A stretch of DNA of 64,000 bases, taken from Owenia fusiformis (Eukaryota > Annelida > Polychaeta > Sabellida > Oweniidae). Positions 36,701 to 47,100 of this stretch are shown here, piece by piece. The translations under genes and the position numbers were made by a program. The stretch lies in contig CAIIXF020000011.1 in assembly GCA_903813345.2 (NCBI GenBank), forward strand, positions 2,072,571 through 2,136,570, in the 5' to 3' direction. The notes beneath the pieces are model-generated. The model searched no databases. It saw only the letters and a list, made by a program, of their open reading frames with translations, and was not told the origin of the DNA. Positions within the stretch are counted from its first letter, which is position 1. The number at the start of each line of letters is the position of its first letter.

Positions 36701-37115
36701 CAACTGATCAATTTTCGTGGGTAGATTGAATACAAAAAAACAGAACACTGTTCGAAAATCCTTTAACGTTATTAGAAAGTTAAATGTCTTCCTAAACGAA
36801 TACACACAAAATTCAACATGAAATCTTTCAAATATTCCCAAGGTTAATTTTTTAAAACCTATATTACACCTGCATCATTGTCTTTGCTTCAAATCGGTTA
36901 AATAGTGACATCGTACATCAAAAATGCACTACGGTATATTTTGTCACTGTCACGCGACTACCTTATCGATGGTTAGGCGTGTTGGATAGAAATAAAAAAG
37001 TTTGATTATTACGTTGTGTGTTTTAAACAAAGCGTGTATGCTGTAATATTTACTTACCTTCTATAAAGACAGCTATCAATACTGTCAAAATTCCTGTTAA
37101 ACTGTCAAGTCTCAT
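29934..37115 (-). CDS. Gene C: secreted coiled coil + 3 EGF + NHL beta-propeller protein (6 exons, 466 aa)
   Basis: Model, minus strand: 37115-37058 (signal peptide), 36040-35813 (coiled coil), 33916-33809 (EGF1), 33364-33251 (EGF2), 33095-32985 (EGF3), 30715-29934 (propeller). Exon lengths 58, 228, 108, 114, 111 and 782 nt sum to 467 codons including TAA. Every junction is phase 1 with GT..AG. Residues 1-19 are the signal peptide, about 20-95 a Cys-Cys-headed heptad region, 96-206 three EGF modules and 207-466 the propeller. The SCCHK pair next to the coiled coil suggests disulfide-linked oligomers, as in many secreted multimeric lectins (inference). The introns carry small repeats only. It is paralogous to gene B, with one more EGF module and a coiled coil 29 residues shorter. 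Confidence 0.88.
30716..32984. other. Gene C intron 5
   Basis: 2.27-kb intron with family-shared blocks at 30740-31090 and a small perfect hairpin CATCTATCACATT...AATGTGATAGATG at 31782-31810. No further exon seen. Short frames on the plus strand (31206-31652) are chance. Confidence 0.6.
32985..33095 (-). CDS. Gene C exon 5: calcium-binding EGF module 3
   Basis: 37 codons, phase 1-1. Acceptor TTTCAG|ATATAGAC, donor ACAA|GTATGT. DIDEC start and [10 protein letters not shown] core mark a calcium-binding EGF. Almost the same protein sequence as gene B exon 4 (48671-48781), so these two are orthologous positions in the duplicated genes. Confidence 0.9.
33251..33364 (-). CDS. Gene C exon 4: calcium-binding EGF module 2
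   Basis: 38 codons, phase 1-1. Acceptor TTTCAG|ATATAAAC, donor GACAG|GTTTGT. Six cysteines. DINEC start and C-T-D-x4-Y-x-C core match the calcium-binding EGF consensus with an Asn/Asp hydroxylation-type motif. The ORF here is too short to be noticed without the paralogues. Confidence 0.9.
33809..33916 (-). CDS. Gene C exon 3: EGF-like module 1
   Basis: 36 codons, phase 1-1. Acceptor TTTACCTTATAG|GTCAAG, donor AAACAG|GTTTGG. Six cysteines in EGF order: [13 protein letters not shown], then [16 protein letters not shown]. It lacks the D-x-D-E start, so it is a non-calcium EGF. Confidence 0.9.
33945..34125. repeat. Dispersed ~180-bp repeat, copy 1 (gene C intron 2)
   Basis: Shares GAATGGTGAAAAACTGCATG, ATTTTGAAAGA and the tail CTGGCTATGGGCCTG with 34590-34772, same orientation. 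It has G/C runs at both ends. Its overlap with the long minus frame 33741-34145 is not coding. Confidence 0.8.
34590..34772. repeat. Dispersed ~180-bp repeat, copy 2 (gene C intron 2)
   Basis: Direct copy of 33945-34125 with a CTGGCTACGGGCCTG tail. Possibly a SINE-like family, because isolated tails occur at 29085 and 10174. Confidence 0.8.
35040..35440. other. Intron block conserved between genes B and C
   Basis: CCATTCAAGCACCAATATCA (35310 and 49667) and TTTGACAAATGTATATTT (35411 and 49780) lie at the same place in both genes, between the coiled-coil and EGF1 exons. On the plus strand both copies have a partial open frame, but the frames do not agree. Confidence 0.6.
35813..36040 (-). CDS. 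Gene C exon 2: Cys-Cys-headed coiled coil
   Basis: 76 codons, phase 1-1. Acceptor CTATCTTTCAG|ACACAC, donor AAATG|GTATGT. Opens with [13 protein letters not shown], followed by a heptad-like hydrophobic pattern ([32 protein letters not shown]). Homologous to the 105-codon exon of gene B, from which it differs by an internal 29-codon length difference. Confidence 0.85.
36213..36515. repeat. ~70-bp direct repeat in gene C intron 1
   Basis: TAATACGTATATCTCATGAA and the flanking TTTCAATTACAGGGACAACGTA occur at about 36213-36282 and 36447-36515 with 2-3 differences. Confidence 0.85.
37058..37115 (-). CDS. Gene C exon 1: signal peptide
   Basis: ATG then [18 protein letters not shown]: a short charged start followed by a hydrophobic core. 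Ends GAAG|GTAAGT, a consensus donor, in phase 1. It is too short to show in an ORF scan. Identified by near-identity with gene B exon 1 (52385-52442), which has the same length and donor. Confidence 0.82.
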
Positions 37116-37400
37116 CTTTCAGTTATGATAGGCTATGTACGACCTCTGACTCGTAGGATCTGTAGGTCTACTGATGTGTATATGCAACTCTTCAATGTCG
37201 TCGAAAGTCGCATCGGTAAATTTAATTCGTATCATTGTTAATGCATCGAACATAATATTGAAATGTTATACAGAGGAAACATTAATCAAATTCTGTTGTT
37301 TGTCTGTCTGAAATATTTACTTGATATAAAGTATCGACTTTTTACCGCAACAATTAAGGATACTAGGGATAAAATGGTTACGTTTGTGAAAAACATATGG
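37116..37400 (-). promoter_or_regulatory. 5' flank of gene C, conserved with gene B
   Basis: Around 37240-37390 there are recognisable matches to the region upstream of gene B (about 52550-52700), such as ACTAGGGATAAAA and TGTTTGTCTGAAATATTTA. Conservation may reflect a shared promoter or simply recent duplication. No clear TATA box can be fixed. Confidence 0.4.
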
Positions 37401-37549
37401 GTTCAGACTTTCAATGACTGTTTTCAATGATTCATTCTTATATGTTTTCATCGAAAAATCAAAAAAGAGATTGCTACCGCAATGGAAATATTATAGGATA
37501 ACCTCAGTTGGTATACAGTAGGTTTAACCCGACCTATTAGTTTTTTGAG

Positions 37550-38345
37550 TGAGAGTTATCTTACAACCAGTATCCCTTTAAATGGGACAATGGATATTGA
37601 TTCAGTCCTTTGGCAATATATCATCTTCAGGGGCAGACATGAATGATGATCAAAAATAGATTGATTCATTAGTTTCTTTGGATGAGAACTATCTCACAAG
37701 CAGTGTCCGTTTTAGCAAAATGGAGAATGATGGATCAAAAATAGATTGACCCTTTCGATTCCTTGTTTAGGATATTTTCGTGTTTATTAGGATAAGAGCT
37801 ATATTACAAGCTGTGCCCCTTTAAATGAGTAAATGGATATTGATTCAGTCCTTCGGCAATCTATCATCTTCAAGGGCAGGCATGAATGATGAATAAAAAA
37901 TAGATTGATTCATTAGTTTCTTTGGGTGAGAACTACCTTACAAGCAGTGTCCCTTTAAATGGGTATATGCATATTGATTTAGTCCCTCGGCAAAATATCA
38001 TCTTCAGGGGCAGAAATGACTGATGAATTCAAAATAGATTGACCTTTTTGATTCTTTGTCTAAAATATTTTAGCATTCATGATGATGAGAACTACCTTAC
38101 AAGCAGTATCCCTTTAAATGGCTTAATGGATATTAACTTAGTCCCTCGGCATTAGATCATCTTCAGGGGCAGGGATGAATGATGAATCAAAAATAGATTG
38201 ATCTATTAGTTTCTTTGGGTGAGAACTACCTTGCAAGCAGTGTCCCTTTAAATGGGTAAATGGATATCGATTCAGTTCCTCAGCAATATGTCATCTTCAG
38301 GGACAGGCATGAATCATAAATCCAAAAATAGATTGACCCATTTTT
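37550..38345. repeat. Tandem array, ~130-150-bp unit, 6 copies
   Basis: CAAGCAGTGTCCCTTTAAAT at about 37567, 37696, 37815, 37942, 38100 and 38235, with CATCTTCAGGGGCAG and AAAATAGATTGA between them. Lies just upstream of gene C. No coding potential. Confidence 0.9.
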
Positions 38346-38437
38346 CGTATCTGATAGTTTTAACCTTGATGTCTGGCAGATCCAATATGGCCTCCTTGTT
38401 GAATCTTAAATTGTTGCTATAATATTTTCACATTGAG

Positions 38438-38542
38438 TATCTTCCGCAGTCAGGGCCCTCTCTTATTTCATGTTTGAACTATGTAATAATGTCAATACTA
38501 AACAATAAAGGTAAAACCAGAGGGGGTCTGACCTGCGGAAGC
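38438..38542. repeat. Small inverted repeat
   Basis: CTTCCGCAGTCAGGGCCCTC and its near inverse GAGGGGGTCTGACCTGCGGAAG, about 60 bp apart; a MITE-like hairpin. Confidence 0.7.
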
Positions 38543-38699
38543 ACCTCAATCTGTCAGTGACTGGAGAAGGTCATTCAAAGTTAAAAACAAGAACACAATA
38601 GGGTGCCTTTCAAAACAACAGGATTACAAAGTATCTATGCATGACTGGCCTGTAAAGTGAAGCTTAATATGCTCTGAGACATTGTAGTTTTATACTGAC

Positions 38700-39660
38700 A
38701 AGTCAATTTAAGTGTATCTACAAAAATTTAGATTAAATTCAAGGTTTTGTGAAAATATGTTTAAATTACTCACTTTAAGAGTCAGAATGACATGTGTTAA
38801 GAATCAATGTAAAAAACAATTGTTTACCTTATTCTAAATATATGATTCGTTGAAATACTTCATAAATATTCATATTATGTAAAAATAATTCTGGAATTCC
38901 ATTTTACCCTTTTCAAAAAAGGAGCACGTAGGTTATCGCAAACAATTTCAAACGATTCTAACTCGAATTATGAATATTTTCTGATCATGAACATGGGTGT
39001 ATCTTTTAGATCCATTCATTATCTTCAAGCAAAGTATATATAATGATAATTTAGTTAATCAGACCTAAGTGATATTGAAGGAGCAATGGACCAATCAACA
39101 TACTTTTTCAAAGGATTGACCTAATTTTCACCAAAAATGCAACCTTGTATTATATTGTTGAATGTATAATTTGAATGTGCTTTGAGACATGTTCGATTTC
39201 CTAAAGGGAAAATGTGATTGCTCTGGCCATTGGGACTTTAAAGATACTGAATTTGGATGACCAAAATGAACTGAAACCAATGGATAGCATGAGATTTTTC
39301 AATGGAGAAATAACATGGGGAACACTTATCTTAAAGAAATTAAGTTTTTCTTTCAAGAAATATTTGATACGTTAAAATAAAGAATAGTAATGCATTAAAC
39401 AATGTAGAAATTGATTGCATTTTGGTGAAATTTTTTGCACATAAAAGAACACAGGGCTCCTTCAAGGAGGGGTTTCTGGGTCTTCCATGTTAATTACGTA
39501 AATTACGACCGTTATACGGGACATACCCAAGAGGTATTGCTCACCTTCATTGGTGGTAAACAAAATACAATAAAAAACAACAATAAACCGTCTGAAATTG
39601 TTTGCGATAACCATCGTGCTCCTTTCTAAGTCCTTGTAGATACACTTATGGTTACGGATC
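38700..39660. mobile_element. Inverted-repeat element, left arm split
   Basis: TAAGTGTATCTACAA (38711) and AAAGGAGCACGTAGGTTATCG (about 38923) have inverse matches at 39590-39652 (CGATAACCATCGTGCTCCTTT, TTGTAGATACACTTA). In the right arm they are adjacent; in the left arm about 190 bp separates them, so the left arm has an insertion or the right a deletion. No gene inside. Confidence 0.6.
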
Positions 39661-39691
39661 CTTTAAAGGCAAACATCAACATAGAGAAAAC

Positions 39692-39968
39692 ACTAAGCCT
39701 CTCAGTTATACTACATACAGAGATATGTGTAAGTTCGCTTTGAAAGAAATTGGAGTAGATAGCTCTTTGGGTTGCATTCTTCATGAGCGGGCGGCGCTAG
39801 CGTCACAGCTAACATTGGTGTCCCGGATCGCTTATTCAAAGCTTATGGCAGATGGTGAAGTGAAACGGCCAAAGATGGATAGTTACATAGAAAGTGATAT
39901 CAAGCATTGCAGAGGCTAAGCTTTACTTTAAGTCTTGGATTGTGAGCGTCCGGCCGATTGAGCATTTT
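39692..39968 (+). pseudogene. Decayed tyrosine recombinase (DIRS/Crypton-type), C-terminal part
   Basis: Frame 1 reads KPLSYTTYRDMCKFALKEIG then LHERA. After a frameshift near 39785 another frame gives GGASVTANIGVPDRLFKAYG then RW-stop-SETAKDG and, after a gap, LSFTLSLGL. This matches the LHSLRAGGAT...GVPDRLFK-HGRW...AKDGY...SLGL signature of the tyrosine recombinases of DIRS-like elements and Cryptons. The catalytic His of HGRW is Tyr (YGRW), and the nucleophile Tyr codon region is TAG. Stops and frameshifts make it a pseudogene. No polymerase was seen next to it. Confidence 0.7.
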
Positions 39969-41080
39969 GTTCAAAACGGAATAAACTGATGAATCAGGGC
40001 AAACGTGACCCAGACATTAGCCTAGATCGCCCTCGCTACAAGGCGATACTTCTTAAAGTATATCTTGTTATTTTTTTGTTGTTGTTACAAAAATTGTGGT
40101 TTCGCTTACTTGAGGTAGGAATTAGCGAGAAAATTACTTTAAAGACTTGTTCAAGTAACTTCTCCGTGTATTTTTATCTTTATCCTTTTTTCTTTTGAAT
40201 TTCCAACACCATAACATTAACTACCTACTCAATACGCAACTTTTCACCATGTAGAATTTTGAGATTAACAATAACAAGTATTATAGACGTACACATTGAT
40301 ATATACATATTATAAATTATAAATGTAACGTTTTAACTATTAGACATACAACATTGTGTACATTTATCAATATAGATATGCATATTGCAGTCAACCGTGA
40401 ACTTTGATTTATCTGAATTTGGTCAACTCAGACAGCAGTACAAGGTGAATTTAATGCTGTATGGTGAATCGATTTATCTTTTTTGACAAATCAGAAAAAA
40501 TAAAAATCTTTAAAACTAAAAAAACGTGAACACTTATCACGACCGGTGATCGGGAAATGGGACGGAGGGGGGGGGCAATTTCTGCTATAAAATACAACAA
40601 ATCTGGAATTGTTAAATGTATAGGCGCGGCGCGGTATTGTAAACTATGTAAAGTCTTCAAGTCTTCTCGGATTTTTTTGAGCCGACACGCTTCTAAGAAA
40701 CGAGATCCATTAAAAAAGGGGCAAGGCCACAAATGTGCACAAATCAATGTTCTGTTCCTGGTCTCCGATTTGGCTTGTGGTCTTTCAGAAAGGGGGGTTA
40801 TCCCCGGCCAGCAGTTTTATAACGAAGGGGGAGGGGGGGTTGAAGCTAATGTACGGACTCTCATTCCGGGCAACTTCTCTATTTCTCGCGACGCTCATTC
40901 CGACTTCCAGACTCTCACGCCGGGTAACTTCTCTTCCCCTTCGGACTCGGAAAAGGTGCTATACGTGGTCATCTTGTGCGATGGGATAACAGATGCAATA
41001 GTAGACTTGTGTTAAGATGTAAGAGTTAGAGATGTTAGTGTTAATATGTTAGTGCTAGATGTTAGAGTTTTTGTGTGCGC
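39969..41080. other. No gene supported; G-runs and GC-richer patch
   Basis: A 152-codon open frame at 40557-41015 (plus) is partly GC-richer and has an internal repeat (RTLIPGNFS / QTLTPGNFS). It shows no domain, and two other frames overlap it. Probably chance plus a 57-bp direct repeat. Confidence 0.35.
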
Positions 41081-41900
41081 TGGCTTGACTACATGGCGAC
41101 CATTTTGAATTTTTCAACCTGCTCCGAATTTAACAAATCTTTTTCCTAAAAATCATCAAAAAGTTCTCAAAATGTCGAATCTGACCTTCGATTTGACTTC
41201 TAGTTTAACTTCAGCCAGCGACATTCAAAAGGTCAAAATATTGATTTTTATTCAAATTTAGAGCAGCTTAATCACAAAAGTCCCAGTGAGGTCTGAAAAA
41301 GTAAAATTTTCAAGGTCAAAGGTCAAGGTCAACTAGCTATGGGTATTGAAACTAAGATACGGGGTGTGAAATGAATATACTTATCTCCCTCTTATTTTTC
41401 AAATTTTTTTTCGCTGCCTTATAGCTCCTTCAAAAAATTCTCATGAGTTATCGAAGTTTCTGAAAGTAAGACAAAATTCGAAGAAAACCATTCACCTGTT
41501 CAACTTGAAAATTTAAACTACATGGTGGCCATTTTTGAATTTTTCAACCTGATCCGAATTTTCCAAATATTTTTTCTGAAAATCATCAAAAATTCTCAAA
41601 ATTTCGAATCTGACCTTCGATTTGATCTCTAGTTTACACTCAGCGACATTCAAAAGGCCCAAAATTGATTTTTTCAAATTTATTTTCTTATTCAAATTTT
41701 GGTGGGTATATTACTTGGTTGTCATTTTGAATTTTTCAATAAATCTTGTCATTAAAATTCAAGGAAAATCACTTATCCGTTCAACTTGAAATTTTACAGA
41801 TGCAAGAGCAGACTAATGCCAAGATCTGATTAGGTTTTGGGTGTGCTGGCTTAACTACATGACGGCCATTTTGAATTTTTTGTCAAGTCAGCTATTTGAT
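41080..41900. repeat. Three diverged copies of a ~400-bp 'CATGGCGGCCATTTTGAATTTTT' unit
   Basis: CTACATGGCGACCATTTTGA (41090), CTACATGGTGGCCATTTTTGA (41517) and CTACATGACGGCCATTTTGA (41855). TCTGACCTTCGATTTGA follows in the first two. Part of copy 1 (41330-41440) is found inverted at 48230-48345 inside gene B. Confidence 0.85.
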
Positions 41901-42253
41901 TTTATCAACGTTCTCCTTTATCAATTTTGTTTTAACAAATCATCTACAAGTCCTGACCTTAGTTTTGAGATTTGACATTTTCTATCCCTTCAGTGACCTT
42001 CGTAAGGTCAACAAAGTTGATTTTAAAAAATTATTTTTCGGGATTCAATAATTTAGTTCAGCACAATCACATAAGTCCTATTGAGGTAAGAAAACAAACG
42101 ATGTTATCGAAGTTTCTCAAAGTTAGATACTACAAATCATTTCCTAACGTCAAAACTCCAAGAAGAAAAGCATTGACCTGCTCACTTCGTATAGGGTGTG
42201 ATGCAATATCGTAAACTTTTTATCCCATCTGACGAAGTTAGGAGAGATATAGG

Positions 42254-42499
42254 GAATCACAAAATATATTTTTCTTCTTTCCACAACCTTTATTTTATTA
42301 TAACCAGTACGTTTCGGATCCTGTCTGGATCCTGGATCCTGTCTGGATCCTGGATTCTGTCTGGATTTTTATTTAATTGTTTTGCAGCGCTTCGGTTCAG
42401 TTTTTATTCAGTTGAAAAAGGATTCAGACATGATCCGAAACGTACTGGTTATAGTAAAATAAAGGTTGCGGAAAGAAGAAAAATATATTTTGTGATTTG
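42254..42499. mobile_element. Hairpin MITE, ~67-bp arms
   Basis: AATCACAAAATATATTTTTC at 42255 and GAAAAATATATTTTGTGATT ending 42497; arms run to CGTTTCGGATC / GATCCGAAACG. The loop carries a (CTGTCTGGATC)n short repeat. Confidence 0.9.
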
Positions 42500-42539
42500 A
42501 TTAGCCAACGTCTGCCCGGGTGATAACTCAAATACCGTA

Positions 42540-43190
42540 AGCCCGATTTTCTTCATATTTTGTACACATGTGCACTATGGGAGTAGAAAATCTGCTTGAA
42601 ATCTTATTTTCAAGATGGCCTTTTGTTTCAAAATAGCGCCCATTTAAGGGCCAATTTTACAGTAATTTAGGTACCATATATAAATATGAAATAGCGAAAG
42701 CATTTATAACGGACACAATGAAGTTAGAAATGTAGATATTTTACACGCTACTTTACGATTTTTTGCAATAACTTAGTAGTGGAGCGGTTTTGTTCATATT
42801 TGATGTGTGAATACTCATGAGCATTATATACTGATTTATGACACGTTGGCTTGAAGGCGGCCACTTTGAAAAATGGCCATGATTTACATGTACTGTACTT
42901 ATATACGTGCATTTTTAGATTTTTTATTACTATAGCTCCAAAAGGAATATAGTGATTTTGTTCATATTTGGTATGTGAATACTTTTAAGCACGATACACT
43001 GTTTTATGACACTCTGCCTAGAAGGCGGCCTTTTTGAAAATGTACGCCATTTTACGAATGTTTTTTTACGTTTTCCTACTATAACTCAAAAAGTAATAGA
43101 GGGATTTTTTATCATATTTGATATGTAAATACTTGCGAACTGTCCTAGGACACTTTGGCTAGTGCGCGGCCATTTTTGGTAGGCTTGGCT
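42540..43190. repeat. Tandem ~150-bp units with 'AAGGCGGCCATTTTGAAAA'
   Basis: ATGACACGTTGGCTTGAAGG (42838), ATGACACTCTGCCTAGAAGG (43006) and GGACACTTTGGCTAGTGCG (43148), each followed by a CGGCC(A)TTTTTGA block. Lies directly 3' of gene B. Confidence 0.78.
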
Positions 43191-43329
43191 GTTCGATGGG
43201 TTTTGCTACGCTTTAGCTTTGCTGTTATCCAGTTATATGCATACTATTTGTATATATTTAATCATTTTAATCATCATGCTCAATATTGTGATATAGTGTA
43301 ATATCAATTGTCATTGCTTTATATTCATT

Positions 43330-44120
43330 TTACTCCCTGTATGTGATAGTAAATAATCGTCCTCTGTTATCCCCAACAATAACTTGACCATCTTTGTTTA
43401 TCCCAACAGCTCTTGGGAAGATCACGCCATCATTTGCCGTTAGGAGGTAACTATGGAACGTGCCATTAGGGGTAAGCAGGTGAATATTGTCTTCCCAGGC
43501 TTCTGCTACCACTATATAGTCCTGTGAATCTGTCTTGACACCATGGGGAACAGCCAACATCTCTTCGGGTTTTGGTCCATCTTTACCGTAACTAAACAGT
43601 ACTGAGCCAGTTCGGCTCAGCCCTTTTACAGAATCTCCGTGGTAGTCGGTAACTATAATTACACCCTTGTTATTAATGGTCACATAATTAGGAGTTTTAA
43701 ACGTACCATTAGCAGAGATGGGTGTTGCATTTCCTGTATACTGGTCAACAATATACACTCTGTCTGTCTTTCCATCGCATACAACCAACTCACCAGTAGA
43801 TAGTGAAGTGAGACCAGTTAGTCGAGCCCCTTTAACCGTTACATTTATGTTGCGTATAAAACTGCCGTCTGTTGTATAAAAGTGTATTTCACTAGACATA
43901 AAAGTAGTGAATGCAAGTCTGTCATCGCTTGTAACTGTTACAAAAGAAAATTCTTTGCCAATGTCCTTGATGAGAGTATAATCACGGTCATATATCTTAG
44001 CGGTTTTATAGTCCGTTGTCACAATATGTCCACTACATGTTACTGCAATATCATGTATAAAGCCAACCGTCAGGGTTCTATTTGTAACAATTGGTTTGGT
44101 TTTTAGCCTTCCGATGGTGA
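43330..44120 (-). CDS. Gene B exon 5: diverged NHL-type beta-propeller
   Basis: Acceptor TATGTAATTGCAG|TCACC. 263 codons ending ITYRE-TAA. The blade pattern (GHIVTTDY, GELVVCDG, GVIIVTDY, GQVIVGDN) is kept. The canonical NHL unit is eroded: VVAEAWEDNIHLL stands where A and C have VAD..N.R. Unlike A and C, the bases after the stop are AATGAAT, so there is no donor there. The initial Met of the open frame (44139) is intronic. Confidence 0.88.
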
Positions 44121-47100
44121 CTGCAATTACATAAAACACAAGTAATAATGTTTAAGTAAATAGAAAGATGTCGCATCTCACTTAGATAATACTAGCATGT
44201 TTATTATCTCCCTAGAACGTATAACTTGTTGGGCGTTTGACTAAGTCATCATTTATTGCACAGCGCTTTACGTCTATAGGTGTGATATTCAATGAATATT
44301 TATTCAATGAATAATTATTCAATGATTCGAGTGAAATACAGAAAATATTCTTCCCGAGAAGGTCGTATTTCACGATGCGCTAGCTAAAATTATAGATTGT
44401 GATGATCACCGTATCATTTACTGATATTCAAATTAGATATTTCTAGCAAAATGCAATCGCCATTGATTTTTACAGTAATAGTCATATCCTGGATGGAAAT
44501 CTGGGGCGTTGGGATACTGAACCATATCCCAACGCTGACGTCATTTTCACTCTGTATCCAACGCTAAGTGGAATGTGCGTGCAAATACAGGATATATTTA
44601 AGTCACGTGGACAAATCAGATTGCAAGGAATATCACCATCATGAAGAGGGGAATTAACCTCAGAGTTCAAAGATGATATACGCTTATAATGTTAACCCCT
44701 ATTGAGATGACCCACGTCTCTGATTGCTCAAAACGACAAACAAAACTGGCGGATTCAACATTTTTTAATAACGCTTCGAATAATGTTAATGTTAATTTCT
44801 GGCGTTTTAACCTATATTATAGCTTGTTATTTCACATCAAAATAAAGAAAGATGTAAGGAATATGCTTAAATCGATTAAAAGATCACAACGACGCGTTAT
44901 ATTCGAAAACTAACTGGTGAGAATTTGCGCAAACGAAGGTGTTGCGCAAGAGACGTGGTCAAAGAAACGGAAACCCTGCATTTTCCTCATATCTTTGTCA
45001 TTTTAAGTAATTTTTCCCTAATATTTCACACATCTGTAAATCATTCAATTTTTTGAACAACATGCTTTAGGTTTGGCCATCATCGCGCCGTAGGCAAACC
45101 TGCACAGTTGTCAATGATCCAAATGCATTCCTCATCAGGTGTGGCCTGAATGATACAGATGATCTCATTTTTGAGGTCTGCAATTGTCCCGAGGTCATTC
45201 TTATACACTCTATCTCTGCCATATCCCCATAGGTAATGACATTTTGGACGACATGTTCAGGTTGGTCTACAGCGCAATATTGGCCACCGGGAATGTTCTT
45301 TAAAGTGCTGTAACACTGTGACTATCAATCTGATGGTCATGAAATAAGGTAGGCAGGTAGGAAATTGAGTGATGTACAAATGTTATTTCTTAAAATGACA
45401 AAGATATTACGAAAATGGTGTAAGGGTTTCCAGTTTTTTTGACCACCCTGTACTTTTCAGTGTGTGATACAGAAAATCTTATACGAAAGTAAAATTATTC
45501 ATTTTTACTTGAGTGAAAGACCCCGTATCACACAAGCTGAAACATGTAATGACGATTTTATTACATATCATGTAAAATTCCAGTGATTTGATTTAAGAAA
45601 TATAGACCAAAGAGCAAAACTACTCGTTTCGGATACGACCGAAGGGAGTGAGTGGTTCGAAAGTTTTTGTGCCTAGACCCTGCGGGGTGTATTCGAAAGT
45701 AGTAGCCCTGCTCTGAGGTCTAAATTACGATTCGAACATGAAAACTCACCAGAATATTGCAAAATCGTCAATTTCGATGTTCATTTCCACTTTTTTCATT
45801 TCCACTTCTGGTTGAGCGTTTGGCTGTATTAATTTGTTTACTTACCTCCTGATCCCGACTTAAGTTTTTTATTGACATTTCGGCCTATTTTATTGGTTTC
45901 ACGCATGTCTACTACATTGATAATTATTAAAATTATTGAGATTACAGTTTACAAATGCTCCGACAGAAAATTTTGGCTCTTGACAATTTCTCCCTGCCAT
46001 TCTGAATTTTGCAGACGAGAGGGGAATGCGAAAAGAACGGAACGGCCTAAACTGAGCAATGAGTGCACTGAACGAAACACTTTGTACAGAGCCGGGGAAT
46101 TGATCTCGAATATAACCCAGCTCAAGCATTGACTTTGTTCACAGTTTATGGAAGGCATGAATACAGTCATGTTCGAATGGACTATAAACTGTGAACAAAG
46201 TCAACATTTCACCCGGGGTATATTTACTAACAATAGCCCTAATACGAGTAATTTGCGACGTCATAACGGCGGGCCGTAGTAATGGCGGACCATAATGAAT
46301 ATTCGGAACATTTTGATGAGTTCGAATCGTAATATAGACCTCGCAGCAGGTGTAATATCGTCGAATACACCCATTAGGGTGGTCGTTCGGGGTACAGAAA
46401 ACGTTTGTGCCTAGCCCTAAGGGGTGTGTTCGACGATATTACCCCTGCTCTTCGGTCTATATTTCTTAAATAACAAACAATCAAAACTATTTCGAATTCA
46501 CTATTACGCCATGAACCCATCTTCGTGTACCCGTTCAATTTAGTAATAACGTCATTAACAGTATTAAAGGAAACAATATGAAAAATCATCACTGGTTGCC
46601 TTTAGTGACGTGTTAGACGGTAACCAACCAATCAGATTACTGGAATTTTACATAGTACATGATAATCTTATAAATCGTCTATGCGAAATAATATCACTCT
46701 TATGGACGTATAGCCCCTGTGCAATTATTGATACCGTTCAAACACTTCAGTTGCGAAATATCTCTGATATTGATGTTTAAACCATATATGGAATCATTTT
46801 GCAATATGTGAATAAGTTTGTAAAAATATATTAATTTTACAAATCCCGATGAAACAAAATACGAGGGGTGATCAATAAGTAATGGACGCTTTTTTACACA
46901 GATGCTTTTTATAGACCAATCCCTTCGATTTTCCTACCAGTGATACATCATTCAATTATCTATCAATTCTGAAGATTTGAAGACAAAATGTATAATACAT
47001 GTTGATATATCTTTATTTCCGTGAAGGAGGTACAGGTACCCCGGGACCGACATTTACGTCACATATTCAGTTTTTAGCCAGTTTGGTAAATTTGAGTTAG

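Noticed and set aside
40557-41015. 152-codon plus frame
   Set aside because: No domain, overlaps an equally open frame on each strand, and includes poly-G runs and a short internal repeat.
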